Below, piece after piece: positions 27,175-36,989 of a stretch of 64,000 nucleotides of DNA (the first letter of the stretch is position 1; each line of letters opens with the position of its first letter). The stretch spans positions 17,761 through 81,760 of the forward strand of contig JAHDIN010000007.1 of the NCBI GenBank assembly GCA_020630775.1, written 5' to 3'. The translations under genes and the position numbers were made by a program. Under the pieces are notes generated by a model. The model saw nothing but the letters and a program-made list of their open reading frames with translations. It was not told the DNA's origin and did no database searches. The DNA comes from Saprospiraceae bacterium. Lineage in GTDB: Bacteria > Bacteroidota > Bacteroidia > Chitinophagales > Saprospiraceae.

Positions 27175-28749
27175 CTATTGGCCAACAAATACTTTTTCAA
27201 TCTGGATTTGATTATTTTTTTCGGCAGCAATTAAATACAAACCTATATTCTGTGTATTAAAAGTCACTATACCTTGGTTTGAAATCGAAGCCTCCAAAAT
27301 TCTTCCAGTTACATCCAATAGCATTAATTTATCATATGCTTGATGGGTATTATCAATGATGATATCATTACCCATTATGGAATAGTCCAATGTCGGAGTT
27401 TCAAACACTTGCTCATTTAATGAGGTAGCTACACCCTTCCATCTTGCTTGAAACTCTTGGCGAAAGATATTGGCAATGTCATTGTCTTTAATGATTAATG
27501 TATTCTCATCGTTCCACGTATCTCCAGAAAATGTCCAGTTTTTAGAACCTGTAATTGTGGTAGCGTCTCCGAAGCCTTCATCAATGATTGCGTATTTATG
27601 ATGATAAATTAAGCTAGAGCTGTTATCAAGATATAAGTTAATACCTGCTCTTTCTAATTGCTCTATGACTCTTTCGCTGCTGTCTTCATCTTCTATGATT
27701 AATTTGATATTGACGCCTCTTCTATGGGCTGCTTCGACTGCATCTGCTATTTCCCATCTTGTAAATAACAGAAGTCCTATATCAACTTCATGTTCAGCTT
27801 TATCAATCTCTTTTATAATTTCTTGTGCCACATTATCACTAGGCGAAAAGTAAGATCTAAATTCAATTCCATTTATATTCAGTTCATGTGGTGTATTGTC
27901 AGTCTTTGAATCACCAAATCTAGCAGCTATAAGATCAGGGTCATCACCATCACCTCCCCACATCTCTTCAAACTCAATATGATACACCTCAGCCAAAGCT
28001 TGATCTTGAATCATAATGATATGATTGGGATCTTCTGACATTTGAAAGAATGTATAATTAGTACTTCCCGTTTGCACCCATGCTTGATCAGCGTGATCTT
28101 TATCAGCAATGATAAACTTATTATGCATAATGCCTTGACCAACTGATCCTCGTAAAACTGGAAATGGAATCCCTGTTTGAAGGCCTACATTATTTTGCTC
28201 TATATCCACAATTAACCGAACTCTAACACCTCGATTGTGCGCATCAATCAATGCATTGACCACACTTTGAGTATTGGTATTATAACTGCACATATCAATC
28301 GTATACTCCGCATCATCTATGAGGTCAATAATAGCTTTCTCTAATCGCCCTGGCGTTTCTCCTGTGGCAATCGGACCGTTTGAAAACGACTCATCTGTAT
28401 CAACATTAAAGTAGATTCTTATTTCGCCTGACGACAAAGATTTGGTAATAATGCGCTTAGTAAATGTTGTTGGAATACCATTTGGATCATTATAATCAAA
28501 AACCAAATCATAAACTGTTGCTGGTTCAAGTTGGGTAAAACCAACCCCTGAAGCTGTAGCTATTTGCTTCGATTCAACCCTTTGATTATTATGGTAACAT
28601 TCTACAACACCCTCAAATTCCGCCTCAAATGTTATAGAGATTGAGTTTGAGCCTAACTCTAATTGCTTTATAAATGTCTCCTGAGTTTGTGCTAAAAAAC
28701 TAAGAAGCGTAAAAAGAACTGTAAGAAAAAGACTATTGTACTTTAACAT
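27175..28749 (-). CDS. Secreted phospholipase D-like domain protein (two HxK motifs)
   Basis: Signal peptide; MHNKFIIADKD and YHHKYAIIDEG (HxKxxxxD), GSTNYTF / GSKNWTF; C-term sorting-domain-like region. Confidence 0.85.
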   Translation of the reverse strand: MLKYNSLFLTVLFTLLSFLAQTQETFIKQLELGSNSISITFEAEFEGVVECYHNNQRVESKQIATASGVGFTQLEPATVYDLVFDYNDPNGIPTTFTKRIITKSLSSGEIRIYFNVDTDESFSNGPIATGETPGRLEKAIIDLIDDAEYTIDMCSYNTNTQSVVNALIDAHNRGVRVRLIVDIEQNNVGLQTGIPFPVLRGSVGQGIMHNKFIIADKDHADQAWVQTGSTNYTFFQMSEDPNHIIMIQDQALAEVYHIEFEEMWGGDGDDPDLIAARFGDSKTDNTPHELNINGIEFRSYFSPSDNVAQEIIKEIDKAEHEVDIGLLLFTRWEIADAVEAAHRRGVNIKLIIEDEDSSERVIEQLERAGINLYLDNSSSLIYHHKYAIIDEGFGDATTITGSKNWTFSGDTWNDENTLIIKDNDIANIFRQEFQARWKGVATSLNEQVFETPTLDYSIMGNDIIIDNTHQAYDKLMLLDVTGRILEASISNQGIVTFNTQNIGLYLIAAEKNNQIQIEKVFVGQ

Positions 28750-30760
28750 TATCTATTCTGACTTTAGTTGTATTCTGTGCTGCTGTACCTGTATACATAA
28801 AGGCAACATGTACAGATGCTCCGTGAACACTTAAATCAATATCGCCTGAAGGTACCCAATCGTAATTTTCCTCATTGGCACCCGCTAAAGTTGGTTCCAA
28901 ATCTGTCCAACTTGCCGCACTGACATCTCCTGTAAAATCTGAAGACACCATAACTTTCAATCCATCATGTTGATAAAAGGCCACTGCTGATTCAAAACTT
29001 AAATTGGATGTTTCTGATGTATTTATAGCTGGAGTCACCAACCAATTTTCTGTTTCTGGATTATCATCTTGAAAGGCTTCTGTTTCGGCAAAACCATTTC
29101 CACTAAATGATCTTTTAAACCAAACACGATCTCCTTTTGTAGCCACATTCGTCCAGCCGTTAAGTTCGATATCTTCAAAATCAATAAGATCATCAAAAGT
29201 CTGATCCGCTGATTCTTCATTTCCTCCGCCTGTACTACCACCGCTTCCATCACATCTTGGCCCCGTCATATCTACATCTCCAGTATCTCTTATTAAAATT
29301 TGATAATCACCGCTAAAAATCTGAAGCACACCTTGAATATTACCTTTACCATTTGGTGTCCGCTCATCTGCAAAATCTGCAAAACCACTTGTACGCACTA
29401 TCATTGCATTATCGTCGCAATCTTCGAGGATGTGATTGATAGAAAAATTATTATCACCGTCAGCATAAGTTTGATTTGCTGAATCATCATTAAATTGAAC
29501 ATCGTCTAATTCAACCAATTGATTAAGCATGTCCGTACTTAAATCGGCTATTGAAACAGAGCGTGGTGCTATGTTGACAACATTGCCTGTCTTTATAACA
29601 TAGTTAGGAATGAAAGACTCTGGAATCCTTCTCACATTTGAAGTAGATGGCAAATAACCTATTTGAGGCAAGCCATTAAAATCCCCTATATATAAATTGT
29701 TCAATGACAAATAAACTTCCGTTCCAGGTGGATAACTTTCAAATAAGTCGAATGCATCTACCAGCACGGTGATACCTGTATTTTCATCTTGTATGGTCAA
29801 AACCTTAAAGAAGTTACCTGCCTCATCATTAGATACCACTACACCTTGAAGGTAGTTTTCTGAAGGCAAAGGCGTATCCTGACCTTCAGTATAAAATTGA
29901 TTCATTAAGTCTCTTAGATCAATAACGAGACTAGGGTCGACATCGATAGTTTGTTCGTCACAACGATCACCTTCAAAAGCAATATCATCTAAGTTCCTTA
30001 ATAGTAGTTGTTTGTCCGAACCAAAGATGCCGTAAACGGCAACCAATCGACCATTGCCTTCCGGAACCATTTCAGCAGCAAAGCTTGCAAAGCCACTTGT
30101 TCTTAAAATAATATTATTACCAGAACAGTCCTGTATCGTATGATTAACTGCACCTAAATTTGCTGCGTCTGCGAAAGTTTGACCCAAAGCCTGATCTATA
30201 AATTGAAGATCATTAATGGCAACAACAGTATTTAATGCACTGTTACCTAATTGCGTTAAATCTAATTCGACAGGAACAACCTCATTGTTTAGCTCTCCTC
30301 TTAAGATAATATCATCTAATAAACTAGAAGGGATTCGACCTAAGGTCATTCGTCCATCATCATCAAATGGATCAAATCCTAATTGAGGCAATCCATTGAA
30401 ATCTCCAACCCACAATTCTTGGACATTAATAAAAATTCGACGACCCTGAGGATATTTGTTCCATAATTCAACATCATCAATTTGAATACTAATACCTCCT
30501 GTAGCATCTTGAATAATCAACGATCTAAAGAAGTTACCAGATTGATCATCTGCTGTGACTAGTACATCTAAGAATTTATCTTGATTCACTGCAGTAAATT
30601 CTCCTGGGATATAAAGGTCCAGAATCTCATCAATAGTAATGATTTGAGCAGGGTCGATTTCTGGATTACTTCCATTAGCAGGTGGTTCATCGAAGTCTCT
30701 ATCTACACATGAAACAAATGCTACACTGATCGCCAAGAAAAGAAATAAATAACGCTTCAT
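28733..30760 (-). CDS. DUF5689 lipoprotein with tandem OB-fold-like repeats
   Basis: Lipobox VAFVSCVD; two repeats of LQGVVVSNDEAGNFFKVLTIQDENTGITVLVDAFDLFESYPPGTEVYLSLNNLYIGDFNGLPQIGY; C-terminal cleaved-adhesin-like region. Confidence 0.78.
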   Translation of the reverse strand: MKRYLFLFLAISVAFVSCVDRDFDEPPANGSNPEIDPAQIITIDEILDLYIPGEFTAVNQDKFLDVLVTADDQSGNFFRSLIIQDATGGISIQIDDVELWNKYPQGRRIFINVQELWVGDFNGLPQLGFDPFDDDGRMTLGRIPSSLLDDIILRGELNNEVVPVELDLTQLGNSALNTVVAINDLQFIDQALGQTFADAANLGAVNHTIQDCSGNNIILRTSGFASFAAEMVPEGNGRLVAVYGIFGSDKQLLLRNLDDIAFEGDRCDEQTIDVDPSLVIDLRDLMNQFYTEGQDTPLPSENYLQGVVVSNDEAGNFFKVLTIQDENTGITVLVDAFDLFESYPPGTEVYLSLNNLYIGDFNGLPQIGYLPSTSNVRRIPESFIPNYVIKTGNVVNIAPRSVSIADLSTDMLNQLVELDDVQFNDDSANQTYADGDNNFSINHILEDCDDNAMIVRTSGFADFADERTPNGKGNIQGVLQIFSGDYQILIRDTGDVDMTGPRCDGSGGSTGGGNEESADQTFDDLIDFEDIELNGWTNVATKGDRVWFKRSFSGNGFAETEAFQDDNPETENWLVTPAINTSETSNLSFESAVAFYQHDGLKVMVSSDFTGDVSAASWTDLEPTLAGANEENYDWVPSGDIDLSVHGASVHVAFMYTGTAAQNTTKVRIDNVKVQ

Positions 30761-30763
30761 ATT

Positions 30764-33514
30764 TTATATTCTATAACTAATGTTCAAAAAGAAAACACGT
30801 CCAAAAGCATAATAATACTTTGGCGCAAACCGGTTAACATCCTTACCTGCAAAATCAAATCTCAATTGCTCAAAACCCCCTATTCTAAAATCTCTTTTAT
30901 CTAATAGATTGTTGATGCCCATACTTATCATTAGGTAATTGTCCTTTATTTTAAATGACTTCGATCCGAACAAATCTAGTGTCAGTGCGCTTTCATATTG
31001 TTCTTGATCGATTATCCCTGTCCAAAGTTCTAATTGCTCATCCCTTGATATACCATCTAAAGCTTCAGAAGTTCGTCTATCAGGATTAAATGATATAAAA
31101 TTGTCGCTGAAGTAATTTGCAGCTAATGACACTCTCCAAAAATTAGGATTAGAATAAGTCAAAATTGCAGAATTAGCAACTTGTGGAATACCATCTATAT
31201 TGAATCCATCCGAATACACCACTCTGTCTTTAAACAACTGCTCCCCTGTATTATTTTGAATGGCAGATTCACGGAATCTCGAATTGTAATAAAACTCACC
31301 AATTGACGATGCTATATTTAAATTGAGGACCTTGGACAATCCGATATCAAAACCTAACTCCAAACCATAGTTGATACGATCGACATTTGACAATGAGTAA
31401 TTAATAAAACTTCTGAGTTCATCATGGTAAAATGAAATCAATCCAATATCATCGTTGCTATCAATAAAGTATCCCGTTACACGAGCACTCAATCTTGGGA
31501 ATCTGGCAATGTATCCAATCTCTCCACCATAAGTTGTTCTATTTTTCAAATCTGGTATTACTGCATCTCTGATTTGAGGAGCGATAAAAGATTCCCTACT
31601 GAATGGTGCAGTACTTTGATATGTGGCATTGGCATAAAAGTAGTTTCGTCCATCTAACTTATAGGTCAACCCAGACTTAACTAATCCATAAGTGAAGCTT
31701 TGTTTTTCTGATTCTCCTAAAGAACTATCTGGAAATTTACCATTTTGGAAAAAGCCTTCACGCCAGAACTGCTTGAAATTGAATGCTGAAGCTATAAACC
31801 AGTCTAACTTTTTAAAATTGACCGTACCTGAAGCCCATGTCCCAAACTTTTGATTATGAATGGTATAATCATAACCGAACACATCTCCTTCGACTAATAG
31901 TCGATTGGGATTCCTAATATCATTTTGTACGATACTATAATCATCAGGAAAATCTAGTAAAGCGAAATCATCAATATCTAAATAGTAAGTCCCTCCTAAT
32001 AAATCATCTATGACCTTAAAATTCCTATTCTGATCATATTGAAAATCTACACCTGCATTAAACTGAAATCTATCCGAAACTTGGCTATTAATGTTAGATT
32101 GAAAACCCATTCTAGTCAAGTCAAACCTTTGTTCTTCTACGATATATGCAGAGACATTTTCAACAGTATTTAAAGATAAATCGCCCGAAGGATCTCTAAC
32201 AATATAGCGACGCTCTCTATTGATATCAATTAACTTATCCCAATTGACTTGTCTGACATTGATGTCAGATTGATACTTTTCGGTAACAGTCTCGAAGGCA
32301 GCTGGATTATCTTGGAATTCATAAGGAAGGTTACGATAATAATCAGGTCTCGGATCCGCTGCTTCTAACCACTCTAAGCGCGTGCTTCCATTACGCCCAG
32401 TGACAAATGAAATCCCCGATGTAATTTTCGTTTGCTCATTTAATCTGAAATCATGTCTTAACATGGCTACAGGTTGGTGCGATCTAAACTCTCTTGAGTT
32501 ACGCACTTTACCATTTTGAAGCCCCCAGTTAGGATTATAAAAGTTATCATCTACAAGGTCATACATAATCTGCGTGCTACCGCTTGCTCGACCTCTCACA
32601 GTAGGTGCAGCGAACACCACCAAGTTTAAACTATGTTGATCATTAAATTTCTTATCTACAGAAGCAAAATAAGAATAGGCATCGTAATAAGTACCTTCAA
32701 TAAATCCGCCATCGCCCCATCTTCTTGAAAGTGAGAGCGTATAAGAAAGTCCATTAGCATTCACACCTGACGAATGTGTCAACATCGTTCTATAGGTATA
32801 AGATCGATTTGAAAAACTCATGGTTGCACGGGTTTGTGCTCTTTGACTTGAGGCGCGCATATCTATATCCATTGCGCCATTGATTCCTCCAATAGTAAAA
32901 TCAGTCATATTCATGCCATGATTTGAATATCTGACACGTAATACATCATTTAATCCACCCCAAAGACTCCAAAAGAATCGACCATTCTCAAGATTATTAA
33001 AAGACAGATTATTTAGAAATATCATGGACTCATTTTGTTTGAGTCCTCTTGGGATAAACCTTGTCACGCTAAAATTAAAATTAGCAACAGACCCAAAAGG
33101 ATCCCATGCTGCAGATAACAAACTCGATACTTCAAAGTCTTCCTCACCTGCATCTAATTCGGCTATATCGATAAAACTATTTCTATTAAAGAGAGAAGCT
33201 TCGCTTGATTTCTCAAGAAAAACAATACCTAGATTAATGTCTTGAGAATTTGTAAAATTGATAGGTAGCACATGACTAGCATATCCCTTCGCTTCAAAAC
33301 TTAATTCCGCTGATTCCAAGCCCTTAAGATCTAAATTGAATTTGCCATCAGATTGTACTAAGCCTACAGCCTCTCCATTCACATAAATTGACGTATTAAC
33401 AACTGGTGAACCTGTCTGCCCATCAAATATTTTACCCTTTACTGTTTGACCAGAAAGACTGAAAACATTAAGAAAAACATAAATAAACGCGATTAGAAAC
33501 GAATAGCTTTGCAT
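30764..33514 (-). CDS. TonB-dependent receptor with CarboxypepD_reg-like N-terminal domain
   Basis: TVKGKIFDGQTGSPVVNTSIYVNGEAVGLVQSDGKFNLDL; long beta-barrel ending in ...YAFGRVFFLNISYRI. ATG at 33514 gives a signal peptide. Confidence 0.88.
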   Translation of the reverse strand: MQSYSFLIAFIYVFLNVFSLSGQTVKGKIFDGQTGSPVVNTSIYVNGEAVGLVQSDGKFNLDLKGLESAELSFEAKGYASHVLPINFTNSQDINLGIVFLEKSSEASLFNRNSFIDIAELDAGEEDFEVSSLLSAAWDPFGSVANFNFSVTRFIPRGLKQNESMIFLNNLSFNNLENGRFFWSLWGGLNDVLRVRYSNHGMNMTDFTIGGINGAMDIDMRASSQRAQTRATMSFSNRSYTYRTMLTHSSGVNANGLSYTLSLSRRWGDGGFIEGTYYDAYSYFASVDKKFNDQHSLNLVVFAAPTVRGRASGSTQIMYDLVDDNFYNPNWGLQNGKVRNSREFRSHQPVAMLRHDFRLNEQTKITSGISFVTGRNGSTRLEWLEAADPRPDYYRNLPYEFQDNPAAFETVTEKYQSDINVRQVNWDKLIDINRERRYIVRDPSGDLSLNTVENVSAYIVEEQRFDLTRMGFQSNINSQVSDRFQFNAGVDFQYDQNRNFKVIDDLLGGTYYLDIDDFALLDFPDDYSIVQNDIRNPNRLLVEGDVFGYDYTIHNQKFGTWASGTVNFKKLDWFIASAFNFKQFWREGFFQNGKFPDSSLGESEKQSFTYGLVKSGLTYKLDGRNYFYANATYQSTAPFSRESFIAPQIRDAVIPDLKNRTTYGGEIGYIARFPRLSARVTGYFIDSNDDIGLISFYHDELRSFINYSLSNVDRINYGLELGFDIGLSKVLNLNIASSIGEFYYNSRFRESAIQNNTGEQLFKDRVVYSDGFNIDGIPQVANSAILTYSNPNFWRVSLAANYFSDNFISFNPDRRTSEALDGISRDEQLELWTGIIDQEQYESALTLDLFGSKSFKIKDNYLMISMGINNLLDKRDFRIGGFEQLRFDFAGKDVNRFAPKYYYAFGRVFFLNISYRI

Positions 33515-33646
33515 TGGTGGTTTTAAAGTTGTAAATGTAGATGATTTAGGTGTCAAAGTTCCTATTTAATCTTTTATTTATATGTAGCTTAAAGGCATAT
33601 TTGCCAATTATCTCGAAATTGATCACTTTTTGATTTTTTTCTCTCT

Positions 33647-34735
33647 ATGAAATTTAATAAAACGGCTTTAAAAAGCACATTTGAAAGACAGTTCCAATTT
33701 GTTATCACAGGACTTTTGATAAGCTTTCTCTTTCAGACTCAAAAACTTATAGCCCAAGACACTCAATACAAAGCCTATAGTATAGGTTTCTATAATGTTG
33801 AAAACCTATTCGACACGCTTGATAATACGGAGATTAATGATGAAGAATTTACACCAGGAGGGAAAAGGTCATGGACAAAAGATAAGTATGAGGATAAAAT
33901 AGCCAATTTGGCTTCGGTGATTTCCCAATTAGGTAAAGAAATGACACCCCATGGATTAGCCATTTTAGGTATCTCAGAAATTGAAAATGATACGGTATTA
34001 AATGATCTTATAAGGCATCCTAACTTGGCCTCAAGACCATTGAGCACGGTCCATCATAATTCATCCGACCGGCGTGGTATTGATGTAGCTATGATTTATG
34101 ATACGACTCAGTTTAAACCTTTAAATGTCAAGGCCTTTCCAGTACCTAATCCTAAAGGTGAAAGTAGCCGACCGACCAGAGACGTCTTGCTTGTAAGTGG
34201 CTTATTAAATGATCAATTAATTCATTGTACAGTTAATCATTGGCCTTCTAGATCTGGTGGCGAAAAAAGATCTTTTGAATTCAGGAACAATGCCGCCAAA
34301 GTTAACAGATCCATAGTTGACTCATTGACAATGAATGACCCTGATGCTAAAATTATAATCATGGGTGATTTAAACGATGACCCAACTAGCGAGAGCATTA
34401 AAACGCATCTCCGAGCTAAATACAAAAAGAAAGCTGTTGGTCCTGACGATTTATATAATCCGATGCATCAATTTTATAAGAAAGGTTATGGTTCTAATGC
34501 TTACAGAGATAAATGGAGCTTATTTGATCAAATCATAGTTTCCCATGGACTTTTAGAACCTCAAGATAATGCGCTAAAATTTTATAAAGCTCAGATTTTT
34601 AACAAACCTTATCTCATCCAAAAGTTTGGAAAATATAAGGGCTATCCATTTCGAACATTCGATGGAGACAACTATGTCAGTGGATATAGTGACCATTTAC
34701 CGGTTTTCATATATTTACTGCAAGAAGTTGAATGA
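33647..34735 (+). CDS. Endonuclease/exonuclease/phosphatase (EEP) family protein, secreted
   Basis: SIGFYNVENLFDT, GISEIENDTVL, NHWPSRSGGEKRSFEFR, IIMGDLNDDPTSESI, YSDHLPVF. Confidence 0.9.
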   Translation: MKFNKTALKSTFERQFQFVITGLLISFLFQTQKLIAQDTQYKAYSIGFYNVENLFDTLDNTEINDEEFTPGGKRSWTKDKYEDKIANLASVISQLGKEMTPHGLAILGISEIENDTVLNDLIRHPNLASRPLSTVHHNSSDRRGIDVAMIYDTTQFKPLNVKAFPVPNPKGESSRPTRDVLLVSGLLNDQLIHCTVNHWPSRSGGEKRSFEFRNNAAKVNRSIVDSLTMNDPDAKIIIMGDLNDDPTSESIKTHLRAKYKKKAVGPDDLYNPMHQFYKKGYGSNAYRDKWSLFDQIIVSHGLLEPQDNALKFYKAQIFNKPYLIQKFGKYKGYPFRTFDGDNYVSGYSDHLPVFIYLLQEVE

Positions 34736-36034
34736 TTGATTAGCAAGGTTCCTTTACAGATAAATGACGAGTTTAATAGTATTCTAGATCAGATTGAATC
34801 TCAGAATGAAAATATCTTTATTACTGGTCGAGCAGGAACTGGTAAGTCTACCCTCCTTAATCTTTTAAAGAAAACAACACGCAAAAATGTGGCTGTTGTT
34901 GCGCCAACTGGTGTGGCAGCGTTAAATGTGGGAGGCCAAACCATTCATTCATTTTTTAAGTTACCGCCTCAGATGATTGATCCTAGGGAACTAACCAAAA
35001 GGAAGAATCATCGATTCTATAAAAAATTGCAGTTGCTGATCATTGATGAAATCTCGATGGTAAGAGCTGACATGATCGATTGTATAGATATTTTTTTGAG
35101 ACAAAATATTGAAAACCCAAATCCTTTTGGAGGTGTACAATTAGTTGTATTCGGAGATCTATTCCAACTACCGCCAGTAGTAGCTAGTAATTTTGAGAGA
35201 AAAACACTGAAAGCTAAATATGGATCTGCTTATTTCTTTGCGGCTCAAGTCTTTCAGGAGATTGATTTGAAGATGATAGAACTTAGGACCGTCTACAGAC
35301 AAAACGAAAGGCGATTCATCAATTTGCTTGACAATATTCGTACGCGCAATATCGATTATGACGATATGGAGGAAATTAACCAACGCTATATTGAAGATTT
35401 TGAAAGTGATGACATGGCCATTACTTTATGTGCAACAAATGCCACTGTCAATAAAATTAACACCAATCAATTAAAACAGATACCTCATAGAGATTACGAA
35501 TTTCCAGCTAAAGTATCTGGGCAGTTCAATACCAAATCCAGTCCAGCAGAACAATTTCTTTGGCTAAAACAAGACGCCCAAGTGATGTTTGTGAAAAATG
35601 ACACACAAGGCCGATACGTTAATGGCACATTAGGTAGAATAGTTGAGATTGGTTTTGACAAAATAGTGGTTGCCATTATCCAGCATGGGGAGACAAAATA
35701 CATAGACGTTGAAAGAGAAGAATGGGAAATGTTGAGGTATGAAATAGACCAAAAGAACCCCGATAGATTTGTTACCAAATCCATTGGTACTTTTACCCAG
35801 TATCCGCTTAAACTAGCATGGGCAATCACCATTCATAAATCACAAGGAAAGACTTTTGACAATATCATCGTGGATTTAGGGCGCGGAGCCTTTGATTTTG
35901 GACAAACTTATGTGGCTCTAAGTCGATGCAGGACCCTTGAAGGTATTGTATTAAAACAAAAAATAAGGCCTAAAGATATTATGGTAGACCCTGTAGTTGT
36001 GGAATATTATGACTTTAAGAAGCGAAATTGGTAA
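34736..36034 (+). CDS. PIF1/RecD-like ATP-dependent DNA helicase
   Basis: GRAGTGKSTLLNLLK, APTGVAALNVGGQTIHSFF, LLIIDEISMVRADMID, LPPVV, TIHKSQGKTFDNIIVDLGRGAFDFGQTYVALSRC. TTG start uncertain. Confidence 0.9.
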   Translation: MISKVPLQINDEFNSILDQIESQNENIFITGRAGTGKSTLLNLLKKTTRKNVAVVAPTGVAALNVGGQTIHSFFKLPPQMIDPRELTKRKNHRFYKKLQLLIIDEISMVRADMIDCIDIFLRQNIENPNPFGGVQLVVFGDLFQLPPVVASNFERKTLKAKYGSAYFFAAQVFQEIDLKMIELRTVYRQNERRFINLLDNIRTRNIDYDDMEEINQRYIEDFESDDMAITLCATNATVNKINTNQLKQIPHRDYEFPAKVSGQFNTKSSPAEQFLWLKQDAQVMFVKNDTQGRYVNGTLGRIVEIGFDKIVVAIIQHGETKYIDVEREEWEMLRYEIDQKNPDRFVTKSIGTFTQYPLKLAWAITIHKSQGKTFDNIIVDLGRGAFDFGQTYVALSRCRTLEGIVLKQKIRPKDIMVDPVVVEYYDFKKRNW

Positions 36035-36102
36035 GCCATGACTTTTGGTATTCCGTCAGACTTTTTATCTTAATGTCCACATTCGTAACAAACAACCGAA
36101 AA

Positions 36103-36240
36103 ATGGCAAAATCGCAGAAGAAAAAGAAGAAAGCTGAAGTAAGAAACAAAAAGCAGGAAAAGCAATTCTTCATTATCACAGCAGTTATCACACTTGTATT
36201 ATTAGCAATCCTATATTTTGTCTTTGCACGCAATATGTGA
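36103..36240 (+). CDS. Small single-TM protein (45 aa) with Lys-rich N-terminus
   Basis: MAKSQKKKKKAEVRNKKQEKQFFIITAVITLVLLAILYFVFARNM. Confidence 0.6.
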   Translation: MAKSQKKKKKAEVRNKKQEKQFFIITAVITLVLLAILYFVFARNM

Positions 36241-36253
36241 TTGAAAAATACTT

Positions 36254-36838
36254 ATGAAGCTTACTTTAGATCTCGGTGTCCCCAGCAAGCAAGAATGGGT
36301 TGATGCTGTAATGAACAATTTTGAACGCTTTCTGCAAGATCATGCGGATTGCGAACGCAAAGCCTCTGCTATGGCTATGAGTTTCGTAGCCAAATATCCA
36401 GATCGAACTGAAATCATACCTGAGCTCATAGAAACGGGCATTGAAGAGTTAGAACATTTCCAGATGGTTTATGAACTCATGCAATCCAGAAATATTCCTC
36501 TACCAAAATCTATGGGTGAAGACCCCTACATCAAACAATTAATAAAACTTTGTCATTCTGGTAGAGAAGAAAGATTTATGGATCGGTTAATACTTGCCTC
36601 ACTTGTAGAAATTAGAGGTGCAGAAAGGTTTAAGTTGGTTGAAGAAGCCTTAGAAGATGAAGAGTTTAAGAAATTTTATAAAATGCTATGGACATCAGAA
36701 GCCAAGCATGGACATATTTATATCAAAATGGCTTTGACTTACTTCCCTAAAGATGCCGTCTATAATCGACTACAATGGTGGGTGGATCAGGAGGCTCAGA
36801 TCTTGAATGGGTTAGAGATACGTGCTGCATTACATTGA
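36254..36838 (+). CDS. miaE: tRNA-(ms[2]io[6]A)-hydroxylase
   Basis: DHADCERKASAMAMSFVAKYPDR, EELEHFQMVYELM, EIRGAERFKLVEEAL, SEAKHGHIY. Confidence 0.9.
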   Translation: MKLTLDLGVPSKQEWVDAVMNNFERFLQDHADCERKASAMAMSFVAKYPDRTEIIPELIETGIEELEHFQMVYELMQSRNIPLPKSMGEDPYIKQLIKLCHSGREERFMDRLILASLVEIRGAERFKLVEEALEDEEFKKFYKMLWTSEAKHGHIYIKMALTYFPKDAVYNRLQWWVDQEAQILNGLEIRAALH

Positions 36839-36844
36839 TGAAGA

Positions 36845-36905
36845 AGGTTTAGAGGTCTGGAGGTCTAGAGGTATAAAGGTCCAAAGGCTTCAAGGTGCCA
36901 AGGCT
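36845..36905 (+). repeat. Degenerate 8-bp repeat AGGTCTAG/AGGTATAA
   Basis: aggtttagaggtctggaggtctagaggtataaaggtccaaaggcttcaaggtgccaagg. Confidence 0.9.
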
Positions 36906-36989
36906 TATTCTCTGTATGATAGACCAAATCCTCGTCTCCGTATTACGAATTTCAGGTTTCTAATTTCTAGTAATCTAAACGCAACGCGT

